The notes: generated by a model from the sequence alone, not told the origin. Shown: positions 8,801 through 16,859, counted from the first letter of the stretch. The stretch: 37,569 bases of DNA from Bacteroidales bacterium (GCA_012522535.1 JAAYKF010000003.1:1-37569), one strand, 5' to 3'. Numbers and translations: made by a program.

Positions 8801-9171
8801 ACTATTTAGAAGGTTTAAAAGATGAGGGTGCAGCTGCTGGCATGGATGGAAAATTGGATAGAATTTTAAAAGAGATGAATCAGATAGAGAGAGATATTCT
8901 CAATAGAAATATCAATCCAACAACCATAAATAGACTTAGAAATATTCAAACCAGACTTTTGGAATCTGAGAAAGCTGAAATAGAAAGAGAGAAGGAAGAG
9001 AAGCGTAAATCTCGTGAAGCAGAAGACTTTGTACCCAACAACATGGATATGCTTGAGATTATTGAAAAATACAAATTAAACCAGCAAGAACTCTTAAAAC
9101 AGAATCCCATAAAATTAAAAAAATACTATAAAGACAAAGTTTCGGATTATTTTCTTAATTTTGAGAATTAA
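5878..9171 (+). CDS. large DUF4175-like membrane coiled-coil protein
   Basis: 1097 residues with a GTG start 1 bp after the previous stop. Three hydrophobic segments occur near residues 25-48, 52-72 and 147-165. A probable extracytoplasmic beta-rich region (about 170-490) follows, then a very long Glu/Lys/Gln-rich coiled coil from about 490 to 960 (for example KELEKQKDENISSLSEMSKEADELEKEL). A Ser tract with a Lys-rich linker (near 900-925) and a Gln/Glu-rich C-terminal helix region end the protein. Size, layout and position before the ATPase, ybeY and mnmG match the DUF4175-type proteins of Bacteroidota. Function is unknown; the build suggests an envelope-spanning structural or tethering role. 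Confidence 0.75.
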   Translation: MKKKSFIKEFYSAEKKVRLYPFYFNIAKGILIYALLFFLIINLELFLYLSPSIKITFFILFFISAVFYFVDNYIYFKKKKIYKSKKIKSNFRIFEIIQNTFQLFELQGVTYYSNDLINSAIDEKSEKLNLELQDTEYVKHTRKRRRRSLYLLLISLLIFLIPLFSKEYKSALDRTIDITTKYQKPLSYSIEIINDNFEVYRNENFSLEIELKGEKYPSEIFIRSNNKLNKFKKVKNNKFTYEFINIRENIDFTIETDEYISQIHTINIIDKAKILHYKMYLSYPDYLQRENEVEENINNISVPFGTNIRFEILADNADKFVLNDLDKNVEIQKNNNVYTHKSIFIENIDLFFTAHNNTNSFIDSLEIFVKVIDDEYPKINLMAYQDSLYDNVIYLLGQANDDYGLTKLNLIFDIFEDENDDKTETYTVPIPVENNSLMYNLSEIINLLNYVDTLPRRVDIYAEVFDNDRIRLFKKSVSQKHSFIFKTLEEKQKELEKQKDENISSLSEMSKEADELEKELEDLKNFLKTETKKDWKTQKKIEELQKRYEELKEKTDKLNSQMDQNPLEQLKSDEQKSTEKMLKETLEEEMKSILEELENMLKEDKIDKLRDQIDKIKERNDFMKNTMEMSAEDMKQQQFEDKLDEIIDKLKDINEQQKDLNKEVNTKENVQNNLEKQKDIQKQFESLKKDINQLEKLNKSMERPNNLMDTQQEQSEIDESLENSIENLEDNKLNKAGQNQKSTQEKMQDLLNKMEENRDDMADDNLAEDIEAVRELLKNLINISFMQEELMKDIKRIKLIDPKFNTLVKEQQHIENQYYIIGDTLKSLAKRQPQVRNYVLKEYNLISQNLSGLVDIMLDKKIGEAGRRQQFIMTSTNNLALMLAESLKNMRMQQSSSSSSSKDKQNSDNQCDSTGKSKKKKGKPQLPDINKLQEQLSEMIKSAGEKISEGQGSQMSEELARLAAQQEAIRKMLQDYLEGLKDEGAAAGMDGKLDRILKEMNQIERDILNRNINPTTINRLRNIQTRLLESEKAEIEREKEEKRKSREAEDFVPNNMDMLEIIEKYKLNQQELLKQNPIKLKKYYKDKVSDYFLNFEN

Positions 9172-9184
9172 ATATACTTGCCAT

Positions 9185-9625
9185 ATGGAAATAATATTAA
9201 AATCTGAAAACAATTCTCTACAAGTTTTGGATAATATTGTAGAGCAGCTAATGGACAATTTTCAAATTGATAGGGAGATGTTTGCTTCTTTATTAGTAGT
9301 TTTAGACGAAGCTGTTGAAAATGCTATAAAGTTAGATTTAAACAAGTCGCAGCAGAATGATATAATCATAAATTCGACTCTTGTAGATAATATTTTTTCC
9401 ATAAGTATTACCCATTCAAATACAGGATTTAGTGCCAGTAGTGATTTGCAAATTATCACAAAATTGGCTGATAAAGTAGAATTGTATAATAATGGTCAAT
9501 CAATAAAACTTGACTTCGATTTAGTTCTTTTCGAGCAAATGCGTTTAAGCGAAAAGAGGAGAGAGGCAATTTTAGCTGAAAAATCAAAGCATTTACAAAT
9601 TAGTAAAAAGCAAAATGTCCAATAA
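9185..9625 (+). CDS. RsbW-like GHKL ATPase-fold protein, divergent
   Basis: 146 residues from the ATG at 9185; a TTG at 9161 inside the upstream gene is less likely. The segment LLVVLDEAVENAIKLD matches the N-box of the anti-sigma-factor/histidine-kinase ATPase fold (E and N for Mg-ATP). The next motif, normally D-x-G-x-G, reads THSNTGF, so the adenine-contacting Asp is replaced, and no later glycine-rich lid is evident. It may bind nucleotide poorly or act only as a protein partner. No anti-anti-sigma factor or sigma factor is adjacent. It overlaps ybeY by 11 bp. Annotated relatives at this position are usually called ATP-binding protein. Confidence 0.7.
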   Translation: MEIILKSENNSLQVLDNIVEQLMDNFQIDREMFASLLVVLDEAVENAIKLDLNKSQQNDIIINSTLVDNIFSISITHSNTGFSASSDLQIITKLADKVELYNNGQSIKLDFDLVLFEQMRLSEKRREAILAEKSKHLQISKKQNVQ

Positions 9626-10034
9626 GATTTCTTTTTTCTACGAAAATACAGATTTCAAACTCGACAAAATTATGAAGCGTCGAGCATGGATTCTTGAAGT
9701 TCTAAAAATTCATTCTTTTAAATTGGGTGAGTTAAATATTATTTTCACCGATGATGAATATTTATTGGATATAAATAAAGAGTATTTGAATCATGATTTC
9801 TATACGGACATTATTACTTTTAATAATTGTGAGGGGGATGTTATAAGTGGAGATTTGTTTATTAGCGTTGATAGAGTAAAAGAAAATTCAGTCTCTTATA
9901 ACGAGTCTTTTGAAAGAGAATTAAACCGTGTTATTATACATGGCATTCTTCATTTGATGGGTTATGATGATTTAACAAAGGAGGATGAAAAATCCATGAG
10001 AGCAATGGAAAATAACTTTCTTGAATTGTTCTAA
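9615..10034 (+). CDS. ybeY: endoribonuclease YbeY (rRNA maturation factor)
   Basis: 139 residues, normal for the family. YbeY is a zinc-dependent RNase involved in 16S rRNA 3'-end processing and ribosome quality control. The motif HGILHLMGYDD carries His109 and His113. The third ligand position, His in E. coli HGxxHxxGYDH, is Asp119 here. The upstream DFYTDIITFN...GDVISGDLFIS block is also typical. The ATG lies inside the end of the preceding gene (11-bp overlap), indicating translational coupling. It is followed by a 50-bp gap with a parS site and then mnmG. Confidence 0.95.
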   Translation: MSNKISFFYENTDFKLDKIMKRRAWILEVLKIHSFKLGELNIIFTDDEYLLDINKEYLNHDFYTDIITFNNCEGDVISGDLFISVDRVKENSVSYNESFERELNRVIIHGILHLMGYDDLTKEDEKSMRAMENNFLELF

Positions 10035-10063
10035 TTGTTTAATATACAGGATATTATGTCCTG

Positions 10064-10079
10064 TGTTTCACGTGAAACA
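10064..10079. promoter_or_regulatory. parS: parS site (ParB-binding palindrome), copy 1
   Basis: TGTTTCACGTGAAACA is a perfect match to the conserved 16-bp parS of chromosomal ParB/Spo0J systems. It sits between ybeY and mnmG, 5 bp before the mnmG ATG, where bound ParB could also affect mnmG expression. parA and parB are not in the window. Confidence 0.93.
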
Positions 10080-10084
10080 ATATT

Positions 10085-11953
10085 ATGTTTGAAAAATTTG
10101 ATACTATAGTTGTAGGTGCAGGACATGCAGGATGTGAAGCTGCTTATATTTCTGCAAAAATGGGGTCAAACACTTTATTGATAACCCAAAACTTAAATAC
10201 TATTGCACAGATGTCGTGCAACCCAGCCATGGGTGGAGTAGCCAAAGGACAGATTTTGAGAGAAATTGATGCCCTTGGTGGGATGAGTGCCATTATTTCG
10301 GATAAAAACACCATTCAGTTTAGAATGCTCAATAGGTCGAAAGGACCTGCAATGTGGAGCCCAAGAGCACAAATTGAAAGAGCTAACTACTCTCTTGATT
10401 GGAAACAAGTTTTGGAAAATACAGAAAATCTTTCGCTTTGGCAAGATGATGTTGTAAACTTGATTATAGAGGATAATGTTGTAAAAGCAGTAATTACGCA
10501 AACTGGCTTAGAGTTTTTTGCCAATTCTATAATTTTAACTAATGGTACTTTCTTGAAAGGAAAAATTCATATTGGTTCGGTAAATTACGAAGGCGGTAGG
10601 ATAGGGGAGCAGGCAAGTTTGCACTTGTCTGATAATTTGTTAGAGAGAGGCTTTACAGTAAAAAGACTTAAAACTGGAACACCTGTTAGGGTAGATGGTC
10701 GCAGTATAGATTTTTCTGTTTTAGAAGAGCAAAAAGGAGATGAGCATCCCGAGAAGTTTTCTTTTACTGAGACTTCAAAAGTTCAAGAGCAAAAAAGCTG
10801 TTGGATAGCTTATACCAGTTTAGAAGTTCATAATATTCTACGAACAGGTTTTGACGAGTCTCCGATGTTTAGCGGACGTATTGAGGGTGTTGGTCCAAGA
10901 TATTGTCCATCAATTGAAGACAAAATTGAGAGATTTAGTCATAGGGATAGACATCAACTTTTTGTTGAGCCAGAAGGTAAAAATACTACGGAATATTATA
11001 TAAACGGTTTTTCTTCATCATTACCCATTGATGTCCAATTTACTGCTTTAAGAAAGATTAAAGGATTTGAGAAAGCCAAAATAGTAAAACCCGGTTATGC
11101 CATAGAATACGACTATTTCGATCCTACACAATTGAAATATACTTTAGAGACCAAGTTGGTGGAGAATCTATATTTTGCTGGTCAAATTAATGGAACAACT
11201 GGATACGAAGAGGCGGCAGGTCAGGGGTTGCTGGCTGGTATAAATGCATCTTTAAAGCAGCAATCAAAGCCAGAGTTTGTACTTAAAAGAACAGAAGCTT
11301 ATTTGGGCGTATTAATAGATGATATTGTATCAAAGGGCGTTGATGAACCATATAGGATGTTCACTTCAAGGGCTGAAAATAGGATACTTCTTCGTCACAG
11401 CAATGCCGACGAACGTTTGTATAAATATGCCTATGAATTGGGAACAATTGATGAAGATAGATATTTGTCAATTGAAAATAAATATGCCAATGTAGATAAA
11501 ATAATCAAGTTTTTAGAAAATAATTCGGTAGAGCCTAAAGAGGTTGAAACTTATTTAAGTGAAATTGGAACTAGTGTTTTAAATCAAAAAGATAGACTTT
11601 ACAAGTTGGTGTTACGACCTCAGCTTAGCATTAATTCTATATCAAAACATGTTGCTGTCCTTAAAGATTATATTTTGGAGAATGGCTTTTCGGAAGAGGA
11701 GATTGAAGAGGCAGAAATAAGAATTAAGTATAAAGTTTATATTGAAAAAGAGATGGAAATGGCTCAAAAGATTTTGAAATTTGAGCATATTGCCATTCCA
11801 GAAAACTTCGATTACTTTTCTTTAAAATCCATTTCTATGGAGGGGAGAGAGCGTTTATCCAAGCATCGTCCTCAAAATATTGGTCAAGCTTCAAGGTTAA
11901 GTGGAGTCAGCCCCGCAGATATTTCAGTTTTACTTCTATATTTTGGCAGATAG
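10085..11953 (+). CDS. mnmG: tRNA uridine-5-carboxymethylaminomethyl modification enzyme MnmG (GidA)
   Basis: 622 residues, full length. With MnmE it installs the carboxymethylaminomethyl group on U34 of certain tRNAs, using FAD and folate. The N-terminal dinucleotide-binding motif [10 protein letters not shown] (residues 11-20) is intact, as are [56 protein letters not shown] and [16 protein letters not shown], all diagnostic of MnmG. The C-terminal helical MnmE-binding domain (REN... to [15 protein letters not shown]) is complete. mnmG lies near the origin in many bacteria, and here it is bracketed by two parS sites. Confidence 0.98.
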   Translation: MFEKFDTIVVGAGHAGCEAAYISAKMGSNTLLITQNLNTIAQMSCNPAMGGVAKGQILREIDALGGMSAIISDKNTIQFRMLNRSKGPAMWSPRAQIERANYSLDWKQVLENTENLSLWQDDVVNLIIEDNVVKAVITQTGLEFFANSIILTNGTFLKGKIHIGSVNYEGGRIGEQASLHLSDNLLERGFTVKRLKTGTPVRVDGRSIDFSVLEEQKGDEHPEKFSFTETSKVQEQKSCWIAYTSLEVHNILRTGFDESPMFSGRIEGVGPRYCPSIEDKIERFSHRDRHQLFVEPEGKNTTEYYINGFSSSLPIDVQFTALRKIKGFEKAKIVKPGYAIEYDYFDPTQLKYTLETKLVENLYFAGQINGTTGYEEAAGQGLLAGINASLKQQSKPEFVLKRTEAYLGVLIDDIVSKGVDEPYRMFTSRAENRILLRHSNADERLYKYAYELGTIDEDRYLSIENKYANVDKIIKFLENNSVEPKEVETYLSEIGTSVLNQKDRLYKLVLRPQLSINSISKHVAVLKDYILENGFSEEEIEEAEIRIKYKVYIEKEMEMAQKILKFEHIAIPENFDYFSLKSISMEGRERLSKHRPQNIGQASRLSGVSPADISVLLLYFGR

Positions 11954-11956
11954 TAA

Positions 11957-11972
11957 TGTTTCACGTGAAACA
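11957..11972. promoter_or_regulatory. parS: parS site (ParB-binding palindrome), copy 2
   Basis: A second perfect TGTTTCACGTGAAACA, beginning 4 bp after the mnmG stop and extended to a 20-bp palindrome by flanking AA/TT. Its centre is 1893 bp from copy 1, so the pair exactly brackets mnmG. Confidence 0.93.
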
Positions 11973-12071
11973 TTTAGCTAAGTTGCTGATATTCATCTTA
12001 TATTGATGATTTACAAAAAAAAAATTACCTTTTTCGATTTATCCTGATTATAGCAAAATGCCAAGTCCATA

Positions 12072-12122
12072 AACCGCTGATAATCAGTTGGTTGTGTTTT
12101 GCGATAATCTAAAACGTTTTAG
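12072..12122. promoter_or_regulatory. two palindromes upstream of the kinase gene
   Basis: 12072-12093 folds as AACC/GGTT plus CTGAT/ATCAG. 12109-12122 is the perfect 14-bp palindrome CTAAAACGTTTTAG. They lie 75-150 bp upstream of the kinase start and about 70 bp or more before its TAnnTTTG element, a position that fits an operator or upstream activator site. Confidence 0.35.
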
Positions 12123-12194
12123 GTGTGCAATAATTTTTGCATATAATTGGTCAAAAAAATAATTTAAATCTCTTATATGTAAACTTTATTTTCT

Positions 12195-12202
12195 TAAGTT
12201 TG
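12195..12202 (+). promoter_or_regulatory. Bacteroidota -7 promoter element for the sensor kinase
   Basis: TAAGTTTG fits TAnnTTTG and lies 18 bp before the ATG at 12221. This supports 12221 as the true start over the upstream in-frame codon at 12137, which would lie before the promoter. Confidence 0.5.
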
Positions 12203-12220
12203 TATTTTATTAATACACAG

Positions 12221-15200
12221 ATGTTTATGTTTTTAAAACAGAAGATAAAATACAAATCTTTTAGATTTCTGCTTGGTTTCTTTCTATTTTCGCTATTAGC
12301 CATCTCATATGCACTTTATGTAAATAAGGTTGATAAGATTTCAGATATTCAAACAAAGATTGAAAAGAAGTTAAGAGAAAAAGAGAAAAGCTTAAACCAG
12401 CTTTTGGACATAATTGAATTTAATATTGAAGAAAATAATTTTGATAAGATTTTTTCGGACATAAATTTTATAACTAGCTATTATGCCGAAGGTATATTTT
12501 TCTACTATTATTCGGAGGATCATTTACGAAATTGGTCAACAAATTCTGTTCCCATATCCAATAGTTTTAGCAAACTAAAATTAAACAATGAAATTTGGCA
12601 ATTGAAAAATGGGATTTATTTACAAAAACACAGAAAAATCCCCAATTCTGAAGATAATATTGTTGTCTTATCACTTATTAAAAATAATTTTGTTTTCGAG
12701 AATAATTATTTAAGTAACACATTTCACAAAAGTTTTAATCTTTGTCCATGCGTTAAATTATCTATCACAGAAACAGACAATAAAATCTTTTCCAGTGATG
12801 GAAATTATCTTTTCTCAATTTATAAAGATGGAGATGTGAAAGATGAAGCTTATATGTTCATAATCATAATGTTAGTAGGAATGAGCTTCGTCTTTTTGCT
12901 CCTGTTTTTTGATTTATATATTAAAAATCTAAGAGTTAAACGCTCTAAAAAGACCTTGATATATTTGGGAATTTGTGTTTTTGTACTTTTAATTCGTGTG
13001 CTATCTTTTGTATTTACTTTCCCCGCTTCAATGTATGAAAACACTCTTTTTAGCCCTGTTCACTATGCTTCTTCAGACTTTTTACCCTCTTTGGGTGACA
13101 TTCTTTTAAATTCAATAGTTGTTTTTATAGTTGTTTTTATTTTCTTTTTCCGAATAAAAGTAAAGAGATTCTCCGGAAATTCTAAACTATGGAGGATATT
13201 AAACTGCTTTATTGCAGTCATATTATTATCCACAATTCCATTACTGTTTGCTTTTCTTTTCAACACTTTCAAAGGATTGGTTTTAAACTCCAATATATTG
13301 TTGGAAACTGAAAACTTATTCAAATTAAATCTTTTAAGCTATATAGCATTTTTGATATTTGCCATACTTTTGGCAATATTTTATATTGTAACTCTTAAGG
13401 TTTTTATCATTGCAAAACATTTCATACGAAGGATTAAAACATTCTATGTCCTTTTTGCAGTTTTGTCTATTGTAAGTTCCGTTTATATCTATCTCCAAAC
13501 TCAGACATTACAATTCTCTTTTTTGACCCTTTTAAGTCTCTTTTTGTTGTTCTATCTTAGCCTAATATTCAAATCGAGGAAATTTGCAAACTCTATTTTA
13601 ATTTTAATTCTGCTGTCGTCGCTTTTTACAACCATCACTTTAAATGTTTATACCAAGCAGAGGGAGCACGATTTAAGGCTTTTTACGGCAATGAAAATTG
13701 CCAATGAGCATGACCCGATTTTGGAATATAGAATGACAGAAATTTTGAAAGAAATTCCTGATGATGAGTTTTTATCTAAGCAATTTAATAATGTAGTAGA
13801 GAATGAAGCTCGCATTATAGATTACATTACTGAGAAGTATTTTGGAAGCTTCCAAAATAATTATAAGATATTGATTACCATTTGTTTACAAAATCAGAAC
13901 TTAAATATTCAGCCCGAAAATTATGATATAAATTGTAATCAATACTTCAGAAATAAATTAAATATTTTTGGCAGCTATAAGCTCAACAATCAAATTTGGT
14001 ATATGTCGTATGAGCCAGGGATGGTTAGTTATTTTGGCTCCATAAAGATAAAACGCAGTCAGAAAGACTCTAATGCAGAGGAGTTTACCATCTTTTTTGA
14101 GTTAGACAGTAAATCTTATATTAATGATATTGGTTACCCAGAGTTGCTTATCGACAAGCGGAACACCAGCACAAATCCTGATATTAGCAATTATTCCTAC
14201 GCCCGATATTATTATGATGACTTGGTGAGTCAATATGGAAAGTTCTTTTATAGTACCAATTTGTCAACCTATAATATTGATAAAAAAGAGCCAAATTACT
14301 TTGAAAATAATGGTTATAAACATCTGATATACAAGGCAAACGAAAAGGAAACCATAATTATTGGCAAACGAATAAACGGAGTTTTTGAAAACACCATTCC
14401 CATCTCGTTATTTATCTTCTTCTATGGTTTTTTAATTATTATCTTTTTGCTAATTACCGGTCTATTCTCCACAAGAGGAAGTTTTATTATGCTAAACTTT
14501 AAAACGAAATTGCAGTTTGCCATGATTCTCACCCTTATTTCTTCATTTATTATAATTGGTTTTTTGACGGTATTCTATTTTTTCAATATGAATATTGAGA
14601 AGAATAAGGAGATTGTGGCTGAAAAATCGCACACAATTTTAATTCAGATGGAACAGAATTTCAACTACTTATCTGAAATTGGTGGGCATAGTTTGGATCA
14701 GATAAATGACTTAATATTAAAACTATCGCGTCAGCTTTTTGTGGACATTAATTTATATAACCGTCAGGGTCATTTAATCTCTTCATCGCGTCCGCAAATG
14801 TATCAGCATGGTCTAATTTCGAGGCGTATCAATACGGAAGCCTTTTTGGAACTGCGTGCCAATAGAGAGACAATTTTTATGCACAACGAAACCATCGGAA
14901 AGCAGTCGTACTTGTCGTCGTATATGCCTTTGCGTAACAATGTAGGTAACACTATAGCCTATATTAATATTCCATATTTTGCACAACAAGAGGATGTAAA
15001 TAAGGAGGTTTCCAATTTTATGGTTGCTTTTTTGAGTGTTTATTTCCTTATTATAATTATTGCCATAATTATTGCCATAATTTTTTCGAGATATATCACT
15101 CGTCCGTTGGAGTTGATGAAGCGTAATATTGGTCAAATAAAGCTTAGGGGTTCGAACAAAAAGATAGAGTGGAAATCTAAAGATGAGATTGGCGAATTGA

Positions 15201-15934
15201 TTTTGGAGTACAATCGTATGGTTGATGAGTTGGCATTGAGTGCCGAGAAGCTTGCCAGTTCGGAGCGTGACTACGCATGGCGCGAAATGGCTCAGCAGGT
15301 GGCACATGAAATAAAAAACCCCCTTACGCCCATGAAGCTCAATATTCAATATTTACAGCGAGCATGGCAAAATCAGGAGGAAGATTGGGGTGATAGATTG
15401 GAAAGGTTTGCCCAGTCGCTTGTGGAGCAGATAGATACCTTATCGGATATTGCAACTTCATTTTCAGATTTTGCGAAGATGCCCAAAGGAAGTAATTCAA
15501 AAGAGAATTTGGTATCCATAATAAGCTCTGTGATTTTATTGTTCCAAGAGGAGGATTTTGATATAAACTTTGAGTTTAGTGATTCTAGTTTATTGATAGA
15601 AGGGGACAAAAATCAGTTGATTAGGGTGTTCAACAATTTGATTAAAAATGCTACACAAGCCCTAAGAGGTGTTGAAGGAGGCAAAATAAATATTGCTATT
15701 ACAAAAGAGACGCAAAGTGTACTTGTGTGCATAAGCGACAATGGTGTGGGCATTCCGGAGGACTTGAAACCAAAAATTTTCTATCCAAATTTCACCACCA
15801 AGAGTTCTGGCACAGGCTTGGGCTTAGCAATGGTGAAAAATATTGTAGAGTCGATGGGTGGCAGTGTTTGGTTTAATTCTGAAGAGGGTAGGGGTACAGA
15901 ATTTTATGTAAGCTTCCCTTATTTGTCAGAATAA
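12221..15934 (+). CDS. large NtrY-like sensor histidine kinase, multi-pass membrane protein
   Basis: 1237 residues from ATG 12221. One membrane helix lies near residues 12-34, a first sensor loop follows (about 35-205), then a cluster of helices (about 207-475), a second loop (about 480-720), helices near 725 and 766, a third loop (about 790-930) and a helix near 935-955. The cytoplasmic part has HAMP (about 955-1010), HisKA with HEIKNPLTPMK (phospho-acceptor His about 1029), and HATPase_c with NLIKNATQAL, DNGVGIP and GTGLGLAMVKNIVESMGG. HEIKNPLTPMK plus HAMP is typical of NtrY-type kinases. No response regulator is nearby, so it is an orphan here. The sensory half is far longer than in classical NtrY and matches no sensor domain I recognise. 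Confidence 0.9.
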   Translation: MFMFLKQKIKYKSFRFLLGFFLFSLLAISYALYVNKVDKISDIQTKIEKKLREKEKSLNQLLDIIEFNIEENNFDKIFSDINFITSYYAEGIFFYYYSEDHLRNWSTNSVPISNSFSKLKLNNEIWQLKNGIYLQKHRKIPNSEDNIVVLSLIKNNFVFENNYLSNTFHKSFNLCPCVKLSITETDNKIFSSDGNYLFSIYKDGDVKDEAYMFIIIMLVGMSFVFLLLFFDLYIKNLRVKRSKKTLIYLGICVFVLLIRVLSFVFTFPASMYENTLFSPVHYASSDFLPSLGDILLNSIVVFIVVFIFFFRIKVKRFSGNSKLWRILNCFIAVILLSTIPLLFAFLFNTFKGLVLNSNILLETENLFKLNLLSYIAFLIFAILLAIFYIVTLKVFIIAKHFIRRIKTFYVLFAVLSIVSSVYIYLQTQTLQFSFLTLLSLFLLFYLSLIFKSRKFANSILILILLSSLFTTITLNVYTKQREHDLRLFTAMKIANEHDPILEYRMTEILKEIPDDEFLSKQFNNVVENEARIIDYITEKYFGSFQNNYKILITICLQNQNLNIQPENYDINCNQYFRNKLNIFGSYKLNNQIWYMSYEPGMVSYFGSIKIKRSQKDSNAEEFTIFFELDSKSYINDIGYPELLIDKRNTSTNPDISNYSYARYYYDDLVSQYGKFFYSTNLSTYNIDKKEPNYFENNGYKHLIYKANEKETIIIGKRINGVFENTIPISLFIFFYGFLIIIFLLITGLFSTRGSFIMLNFKTKLQFAMILTLISSFIIIGFLTVFYFFNMNIEKNKEIVAEKSHTILIQMEQNFNYLSEIGGHSLDQINDLILKLSRQLFVDINLYNRQGHLISSSRPQMYQHGLISRRINTEAFLELRANRETIFMHNETIGKQSYLSSYMPLRNNVGNTIAYINIPYFAQQEDVNKEVSNFMVAFLSVYFLIIIIAIIIAIIFSRYITRPLELMKRNIGQIKLRGSNKKIEWKSKDEIGELILEYNRMVDELALSAEKLASSERDYAWREMAQQVAHEIKNPLTPMKLNIQYLQRAWQNQEEDWGDRLERFAQSLVEQIDTLSDIATSFSDFAKMPKGSNSKENLVSIISSVILLFQEEDFDINFEFSDSSLLIEGDKNQLIRVFNNLIKNATQALRGVEGGKINIAITKETQSVLVCISDNGVGIPEDLKPKIFYPNFTTKSSGTGLGLAMVKNIVESMGGSVWFNSEEGRGTEFYVSFPYLSE

Positions 15935-15940
15935 TAATTT

Positions 15941-15969
15941 TTGTATGGGTTTTAATTTTTGTAATTTTG
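15941..15969 (+). promoter_or_regulatory. Bacteroidota promoter for tRNA-Arg
   Basis: TTG at 15941-15943 (-33 region) and TAATTTTG at 15962-15969 (-7) are 18 bp apart, close to the Bacteroidota sigma-A arrangement. The tRNA gene begins 10 bp later. This is the clearest two-part promoter in the window. Confidence 0.65.
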
Positions 15970-15978
15970 CTTTTTCTT

Positions 15979-16052
15979 GGCCCCGTAGTTCAGCTGAATA
16001 GAACGTCAGATTCCGGTTCTGAAGGTCGTGGGTTTGAATCCCGCCGGGGCTA
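15979..16052 (+). tRNA. tRNA-Arg (anticodon CCG)
   Basis: A 74-nt cloverleaf can be drawn by eye. The acceptor stem is GGCCCCG with CGGGGCT (the first pair is G-U), the D arm is GTTC/GAAC with loop AGCTGAATA, and the anticodon stem is TCAGA/TCTGA with loop TTCCGGT. The anticodon is CCG, the variable loop AGGTC, and the T arm GTGGG-TTTGAAT-CCCGC. The discriminator is A and CCA is not encoded, so it must be added post-transcriptionally. It reads the Arg codon CGG, which should be rare in this AT-rich genome. Confidence 0.95.
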
Positions 16053-16243
16053 CTTTTCTCAAACAACACATCTAATTCTCCTAAATGTTTAGTGTGATCT
16101 TTTTCCTTTCTTAACAAAACTTATCACATAAATTTGTACACATAATTGTTGGATTTATGGACTTCAAATGGTTTTTCTTTACTTTTTGTTCTTTTTTTAA
16201 CAAAATAAATGGTTTGTGATGTAATTTGTATTATAATAAAATG

Positions 16244-16251
16244 TAATTTTG
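16244..16251 (+). promoter_or_regulatory. Bacteroidota -7 element for the TPR gene
   Basis: TAATTTTG, matching TAnnTTTG, lies 26 bp upstream of the ATG at 16278. A TTTG at 16225-16228 is closer than the ideal -33 spacing. Confidence 0.45.
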
Positions 16252-16277
16252 CACCTGAAAAAATTTGTAAATAAAAA

Positions 16278-16802
16278 ATGAGAAAAACAGCAGTTATTTT
16301 AATAAGTTTAGTTCTTTTTTTAGGAAATATTAATTCTGTTTTTGGAGATGATTTTGAGAAGTCATTTATAGAGAGTGCCAAGCAAAAAATGACCCAAAAT
16401 AAATATAAAGGAGCTATCAAGGATTTGGAGATGGTTATAAATTCTTCACCCGATAATGCAGAGGCTTATTATTTAAAAGGTGTTGCTAATTTTCACTTAC
16501 GTAGAAACGACAAATCTATTGAGAATTTAGAAATTGCCATTGCTTTGGACCATAGAGATGCAAGATTTTATTATTATAAAGCATTGTCTCATGCCGATCA
16601 GGATGAATTGAAGGAGGCTTTTCGTGAAATGAATTTTGCTTTAGAGTATGATAAAAACAATATTGAATATTTGTTATTTAGAGCAGATTTAGAATTTGAA
16701 TTAAAATATTACACAGATGCAATTCAAGATTGGGAACATGCAGCCAGTTTGGGTTCTGTTGATGCAAAAGATATGCTTGAAAAGCACGCATTGAAGATGT
16801 AA
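16278..16802 (+). CDS. exported TPR protein
   Basis: 174 residues. A signal peptide (about residues 1-23, ending NSVFG before DDFEK) is followed by three to four tetratricopeptide repeats, for example KYKGAIKDLEMVINSSPDNAEAYYLKGVANFHLRRNDKSIENLEIAIALD and ELKEAFREMNFALEYDKNNIEYLLFRADLEFELKYYTDAIQDWEHAASLG. The canonical W/L/G/Y/A/F/A/P positions are largely kept. TPRs bind protein partners, but the partner cannot be read from the sequence. The gene stands alone, with a promoter element upstream and a terminator at 16825-16859. Confidence 0.85.
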   Translation: MRKTAVILISLVLFLGNINSVFGDDFEKSFIESAKQKMTQNKYKGAIKDLEMVINSSPDNAEAYYLKGVANFHLRRNDKSIENLEIAIALDHRDARFYYYKALSHADQDELKEAFREMNFALEYDKNNIEYLLFRADLEFELKYYTDAIQDWEHAASLGSVDAKDMLEKHALKM

Positions 16803-16824
16803 AATTTTACTAATAAAAATATTT

Positions 16825-16859
16825 AAGGGCTGTTTTAACATATAAAGACAGCCCTTTTT
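16825..16859 (+). terminator. Rho-independent terminator of the TPR gene
   Basis: A 9-bp stem, AAGGGCTGT (16825-16833) with ACAGCCCTT (16848-16856), is followed by a T-run. It begins 22 bp after the stop codon. Confidence 0.85.

Noticed and set aside
12137-12220. Upstream in-frame start for the sensor kinase at 12137
   Set aside because: It lies before the TAAGTTTG promoter element at 12195, and the added residues precede what is already a proper N-terminal membrane helix; ATG 12221 fits better.
14813-15349. 178-codon ORF opposite the sensor kinase gene
   Set aside because: It is antisense to well-conserved kinase sequence (HAMP and HisKA), its peptide shows no domain, and it has no promoter element; it is a shadow frame.
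16053-16277. A second tRNA or other RNA after tRNA-Arg
   Set aside because: A weak ACAC/GTGT hairpin is present, but no cloverleaf or conserved loop can be drawn.
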